Origin: Ventricola sp051883735
GTDB taxonomy: Bacteria > Bacillota > Clostridia > Christensenellales > Aristaeellaceae
Assembly: GCA_051883735.1 (NCBI GenBank)
Contig: JBJEUH010000083.1
Span: 1-64,000 of the forward strand
DNA: 64,000 bases
Direction of reading: 5' to 3'
The translations under genes were made by a program, and so were the position numbers. Numbering within the stretch: the stretch's first letter is position 1; every line of letters starts with the position of its first letter. Below the pieces are notes generated by a model that saw nothing but the letters and a program-made list of their open reading frames with translations, made no database searches and was not told the origin of the DNA. This document shows, one piece after another, positions 60,926 to 64,000 of this stretch.

Positions 60926-60954
60926 ATTATACCACAGCCATCCAGCACCGTCGA
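60926..60954 (-). promoter_or_regulatory. Candidate outward promoter in the element facing spo0A
   Basis: -10 TATAAT and -35 TCGACG with 17-base spacing on the minus strand. If active it would transcribe the spoIVB fragment and spo0A despite the insertion. The match at -35 is weak. Confidence 0.4.
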
Positions 60955-61000
60955 TACTCAATCAAGGCTGCTTTCCCGCTCTTTCTCCGGTTCCTGTGAT

Positions 61001-62611
61001 TCATTGTTCCTTCCCCTGTACAACCCGTTCTACCTCCAGATAGCGGATCATGTCATCCCGGAAATTCCACTCAATAGAAATCCTGTTATCCGGGAACACC
61101 ACCACCCGCTTGATGAGCTTTCGCATGATGCCCGGCGTCAGCTCGTCGATCTCCGCGTACCTTATGATTCCGTTCGCGCTGCTCCTCGTCTCCTTCATCT
61201 GCGCACAGGCGGATCTGGTATTTTTCAGGCTTTCCTCAAGCAGATGCAACTGCGCTTTCGCACTTTCCTCATGCTCGGAGAGTGCTGTCTTTACCCGCAA
61301 GTATTCCTCCTTCCCAACCTCAGCGCTAGCGTACCGCTCATACGCAGTCATCTTCTCCGCCCGAAGACTCTCAATCTGCCTTCTCAGCTTTCGGATTTCC
61401 AGCCCAATGATTTCTGCTTCGCTCGTTTTGTCCTTTTCGCTTGCCGCAAGCCGCTCAATCCTGGCATTCAGCAAGCGCGCCTGATTTTGTATAGCCCGTA
61501 GTAACACATCCTTCATCTTCGCGTCGTCCGCACGGGCTTGCCCACATGCAAGGCTGCCTGAATACCTTCCGGAAGAACAGCGCCATATCCTGTTCTGGCT
61601 TTTTCCCTTCGCCAGCCGGTTGCCGCAGCACCCGCACACAAGATAAGAAGTAAGCGGATTCTTCTCCGCAGATGGTTCACTTTTCCTGTTTGACTTCACA
61701 GCGCATTTCGCCTGCTCATACATTTTTCTCGAAACAATGGCCTCATGCGTGTTTGGAATAACCATTCGCTCAGCTTCCGGGATATGCCTGACATGATTGC
61801 TTCCAACTTTGACCACATTCGATTTGAACGGCTCCGTATCGCCTGTATAGATTCGGTTGTTCAGGATATTCCGAACTGATTCATACGTCCAGAAGCTCCT
61901 GGTCCTGTACTTGCCGCGCACAGCCGCCAGATAGACAGAGGGCGTCTGTACTCCGGCATCATTCAGGCGATTGGCAATCTGCGTGATGGTTGCTCCTTCT
62001 GCCGCCCATTCAAAAATACGCCGCACAACTTTGGCAGCCGGTTCGTCTATGACGATGGTATTTTTCTTTTGCCCTTTTTTGTATCCATAGGGTACAGCTC
62101 CATAGACATATTCACCATTCATCTTCTTCAGATTCACGGCACTTTTGATTTTTCGGGAAATATCGCGGCTGTACATATCGTTGATCAGATTGCGGATTGC
62201 CAGCTCCAGTCCGCCGGTTTCCTCACCTAATGCCTTGCTGTCGAAATGATCGTTGACCGAAATAAACCTGACCCCATACGCGGGAAAGATGAACTCCAGA
62301 TAATGACCTGCTTCCAGATAATTTCTGGAAAAACGGGAGAGGTCCCGGACGATGATCGTCTTCACCTCTCCCGCTTCGACCAAACCTATCAGATGTGTGA
62401 TACCCGGCCTGTTCATATTCGTTCCAGAATATCCATCATCGACAATCTCCATAAATTCGTCTGGCTCCAGCTCGGGTTGACTGGCCATGTAGCTTTGCAG
62501 GCACTGCCTCTGCGATGCGATGCTGCAGCTCTCCTGAACGTTTCCTTCCTCTACATCTCCATCCTCCTTGGACAAACGGAGATACATGATCTTCTTTCGA
62601 TTATCCGGCAT
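61001..62611 (-). CDS. Large serine recombinase (site-specific integrase/excisionase)
   Basis: 536 residues, the size and plan of SpoIVCA/TnpX/phiC31-type recombinases. The N-terminal resolvase domain has the catalytic Ser14 in YLRLSKEDG and the conserved DDGYSGTNMNRPG and VRDLSRFSRNYLEAGHYLE. A recombinase domain follows (about 165-280), then a zinc ribbon (CGCCGNRL...CSSG...CGQ, about 328-360). A coiled coil (about 385-470) precedes the C-terminal end. GGAGGG lies before ATG 62611. Its start overlaps the end of the upstream recombinase gene by 11 bases, so the two are made together. It is the gene nearest the junction with spoIVB. Confidence 0.95.
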   Translation of the reverse strand: MPDNRKKIMYLRLSKEDGDVEEGNVQESCSIASQRQCLQSYMASQPELEPDEFMEIVDDGYSGTNMNRPGITHLIGLVEAGEVKTIIVRDLSRFSRNYLEAGHYLEFIFPAYGVRFISVNDHFDSKALGEETGGLELAIRNLINDMYSRDISRKIKSAVNLKKMNGEYVYGAVPYGYKKGQKKNTIVIDEPAAKVVRRIFEWAAEGATITQIANRLNDAGVQTPSVYLAAVRGKYRTRSFWTYESVRNILNNRIYTGDTEPFKSNVVKVGSNHVRHIPEAERMVIPNTHEAIVSRKMYEQAKCAVKSNRKSEPSAEKNPLTSYLVCGCCGNRLAKGKSQNRIWRCSSGRYSGSLACGQARADDAKMKDVLLRAIQNQARLLNARIERLAASEKDKTSEAEIIGLEIRKLRRQIESLRAEKMTAYERYASAEVGKEEYLRVKTALSEHEESAKAQLHLLEESLKNTRSACAQMKETRSSANGIIRYAEIDELTPGIMRKLIKRVVVFPDNRISIEWNFRDDMIRYLEVERVVQGKEQ

Positions 62612-64000
62612 GCGTCTTTCCCTCCGGGTGCTGATCCAGCATGATTTGGAGCTTTGCCAGCGGGTCGGCGCAGCGCAGCTCGATCATCACACGCTTGTCG
62701 TCTCCTACCACAATTCTGTCAATCAACAGCTCCATAAGCTCCCGATCCACATGCGGCAGCTTCCGATACTTCATCATATTCTCCAGCCATGCCTGAGATG
62801 TATTCAGCGCCTGCGAAAGTGCAAGGTTTTCTTCCTGAGCCTTCTTCTCCTTCTGCGAGAGTGCGGCAAGCTGTTCTCTGTACGCTGCCTTCATATAGGC
62901 GTATTCCTCACGGTCGAGGTTGCCATCCATCAGATCCCGCAGCAATCGCTCCATTTTGTCCTCTATGCTCCTCTTTCTGGCCCGAATACTCAACAGCTCC
63001 TCCGTATCGTCCCGCTCACAGCCTCGACCAAGCGGAGATGAACGGATTTCTCTGATAAGCTGCTCAAGGTCGACAGCAACCTGAAGCTGCAAATCCAGCA
63101 CGTTCTTCACCGCGCTCATGATCGTCTCCTGACGGATATAGTGACTGCTGCAAAGCGTGTGAGCCGATGTCCTGTATGTATTGCAATCGTAAAACACCCT
63201 GCTCGGCGTCTTTGCACCGCGCCTGGCGCATCCCTTTGCCGGTACCATCCTGCTGCCGCATTGCGCGCAGTAGATCTTTCCCCGGAAGATGGAGCGGTAA
63301 TCCAACCCCACAGAAGCCGTCGGCCTGTACGCCGCCCGAATCGCCCGTTCCTCCCGGTTGACCTTTTGCACCCTTTCAAACAGTGTCTCGGAGATAATCG
63401 GAGGATGCGCGTGCTCAATCACCGTCCAGTCCTCTTGATTTCTGCTTTTCTTGTCCTTCCCCAATGAATCGCGTCCGAGCCTTCCGTGCACGCGTCTGCC
63501 AGTATAGACCACATCCTGCGTGATTCTGCCGATTGTCCTGCGCTGCCAAATGGCCGATTTGTTTTTATCCGCATGACTGCTTCCCCGGAGAAATCTCAGC
63601 CTTCCCGGGCAGGGTACACCCTCATCATTCAGCCGCTTTGCGATTTCATTCAGTTTCTGGCCGGATGCCCTCATTTCATAAATTCTGACCACAACACAGG
63701 CAGCTTCAGGATCAACATCATAGGAAACGGACTGTGCATTTCGGATGTATCCATATGGAACGCTACCCGCCGCCGGCAAGAACTCGCCGCGATTCATCTT
63801 GGTGTGGATGCTGGAACGAATCTTCTTCGAGATGTCCCGCGCATAGGAATCGTTCATCACCATCTTGAACGGGAGCATCAGAGAGGAAGCATCCGCATTC
63901 ATGTCCTCACTGTCATAATCGTCTCCGAGGCAGATGAGACGCACGCCCATCTGTGGGAATGTCTTCTCGACAAGCTCACTGGTCAGGATAAAGTTCCTTC
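62601..64000 (-). CDS. Second large serine recombinase (5' part beyond window)
   Basis: Open from the window edge to the stop at 62601, about 466 residues visible. The first visible residues RNFILTSELVEKTFPQMGVRLICLGDDYDSED correspond to the middle of a resolvase domain, so the catalytic serine lies beyond 64000. Downstream are the recombinase domain (VPYGYIRNAQ, NEIAKRLNDEGV), a zinc ribbon (CAQCGSRM...CNTYR...CSSH), a coiled coil and a C-terminal tail. It is only distantly similar to its neighbour, so this is not a recent duplication. Paired recombinases may act as a heteromer or have separate integration and excision roles. Confidence 0.93.
   Translation of the reverse strand, partial: RNFILTSELVEKTFPQMGVRLICLGDDYDSEDMNADASSLMLPFKMVMNDSYARDISKKIRSSIHTKMNRGEFLPAAGSVPYGYIRNAQSVSYDVDPEAACVVVRIYEMRASGQKLNEIAKRLNDEGVPCPGRLRFLRGSSHADKNKSAIWQRRTIGRITQDVVYTGRRVHGRLGRDSLGKDKKSRNQEDWTVIEHAHPPIISETLFERVQKVNREERAIRAAYRPTASVGLDYRSIFRGKIYCAQCGSRMVPAKGCARRGAKTPSRVFYDCNTYRTSAHTLCSSHYIRQETIMSAVKNVLDLQLQVAVDLEQLIREIRSSPLGRGCERDDTEELLSIRARKRSIEDKMERLLRDLMDGNLDREEYAYMKAAYREQLAALSQKEKKAQEENLALSQALNTSQAWLENMMKYRKLPHVDRELMELLIDRIVVGDDKRVMIELRCADPLAKLQIMLDQHPEGKTHAG

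Larger units (their letters stand above)
60782..64000. mobile_element. End of an integrated element with two large serine recombinases (continues past the window)
   Basis: Starts at the break in spoIVB and contains two overlapping serine recombinase genes reading toward the junction. Its sequence has lower GC and less biased codons than the flanking genes, a sign of transfer. 60782-61000 holds no gene. A TATAAT with a weak -35 TCGACG (60926-60954, minus strand) could be an outward promoter toward the spoIVB fragment and spo0A. Type (skin-like element, ICE or prophage) cannot be told from this end alone. Confidence 0.8.

Overview
The window is GC-rich chromosomal DNA from a spore-forming (or formerly spore-forming) member of the Firmicutes, most likely a Clostridia-class anaerobe. 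The basis is a spoIIGA-sigE pair, a dipicolinate synthase pair (dpaA/dpaB), a spo0A gene with a spoIVB fragment directly upstream, RNase J, ScpA/ScpB, YlbF, a GGGtGRT-family protein and consensus SigA promoters. I cannot place it further from sequence alone; a high-GC order such as Christensenellales or Oscillospirales is a guess.

Layout. 1-2606 (minus): tig-clpP-clpX, protein folding and proteolysis, with clpX cut by the window edge. 2913-4703 (plus): a shortened relative of the GT84 cyclic-glucan synthase family. 4787-6885 (minus): threonine ammonia-lyase and a TrmH-type RNA methylase. 7138-12523 (minus): an ABC export operon with two HlyD-like adaptors flanking an ATPase and a MacB-type permease. 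12698-20932 (minus): rnj, ylbF, mltG, a U32 protein, recD2, comF, then a structured non-coding RNA with its own strong promoter and a double zinc-ribbon protein. 21194-29217 (minus): trxA, an RseC-like gene, hisS, ftsK/spoIIIE, a DUF3298-like exported protein and dpaB/dpaA. 29408-33760 (minus): mscL, scpB, scpA and an M50 protease from one promoter, then sigE and spoIIGA. 33935-38972 (minus): GH115-like protein, SGNH protein and MBOAT acyltransferase. 39016-43486 (minus): XdhC-like protein, FGGY kinase, then a GGGtGRT/IscU-like pair. 43781-47258 (plus): glnS and gltX. 47501-50092 (minus): nucleoside salvage (deoB, punA) with an RluA-type synthase. 50371-59508 (plus): a peptide ABC operon oppABCDF with unusually enlarged subunits plus an ApbE-like membrane protein. 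59862-60779 (minus): spo0A and the 3' end of spoIVB. 60782-64000: one end of a mobile element with two overlapping large serine recombinases.

The most interesting locus is the right end. The SpoIVB reading frame is cut immediately before its catalytic-serine motif, and the first genes past the break are two large serine recombinases in the same orientation. This is the arrangement of skin-like elements that interrupt sporulation genes and are excised in the mother cell, but here in spoIVB next to spo0A. The window ends before the other half of spoIVB would appear, so a simple disrupting integration is equally possible. Other sporulation parts are also odd. Spo0A keeps its phosphoacceptor aspartate but lacks the acidic pair and the lysine of receiver domains, and SigE has a polar pro-sequence instead of the usual amphipathic one. 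The spoIIG promoter still carries a perfect Spo0A box.

Other notable items are a closed-stem ncRNA between comF and a zinc-ribbon gene (raiA-motif candidate), an OppD with about 230 residues inserted inside its ATPase domain, a GT84-like protein that has lost its catalytic motifs, and a family of dispersed intergenic hairpin repeats.
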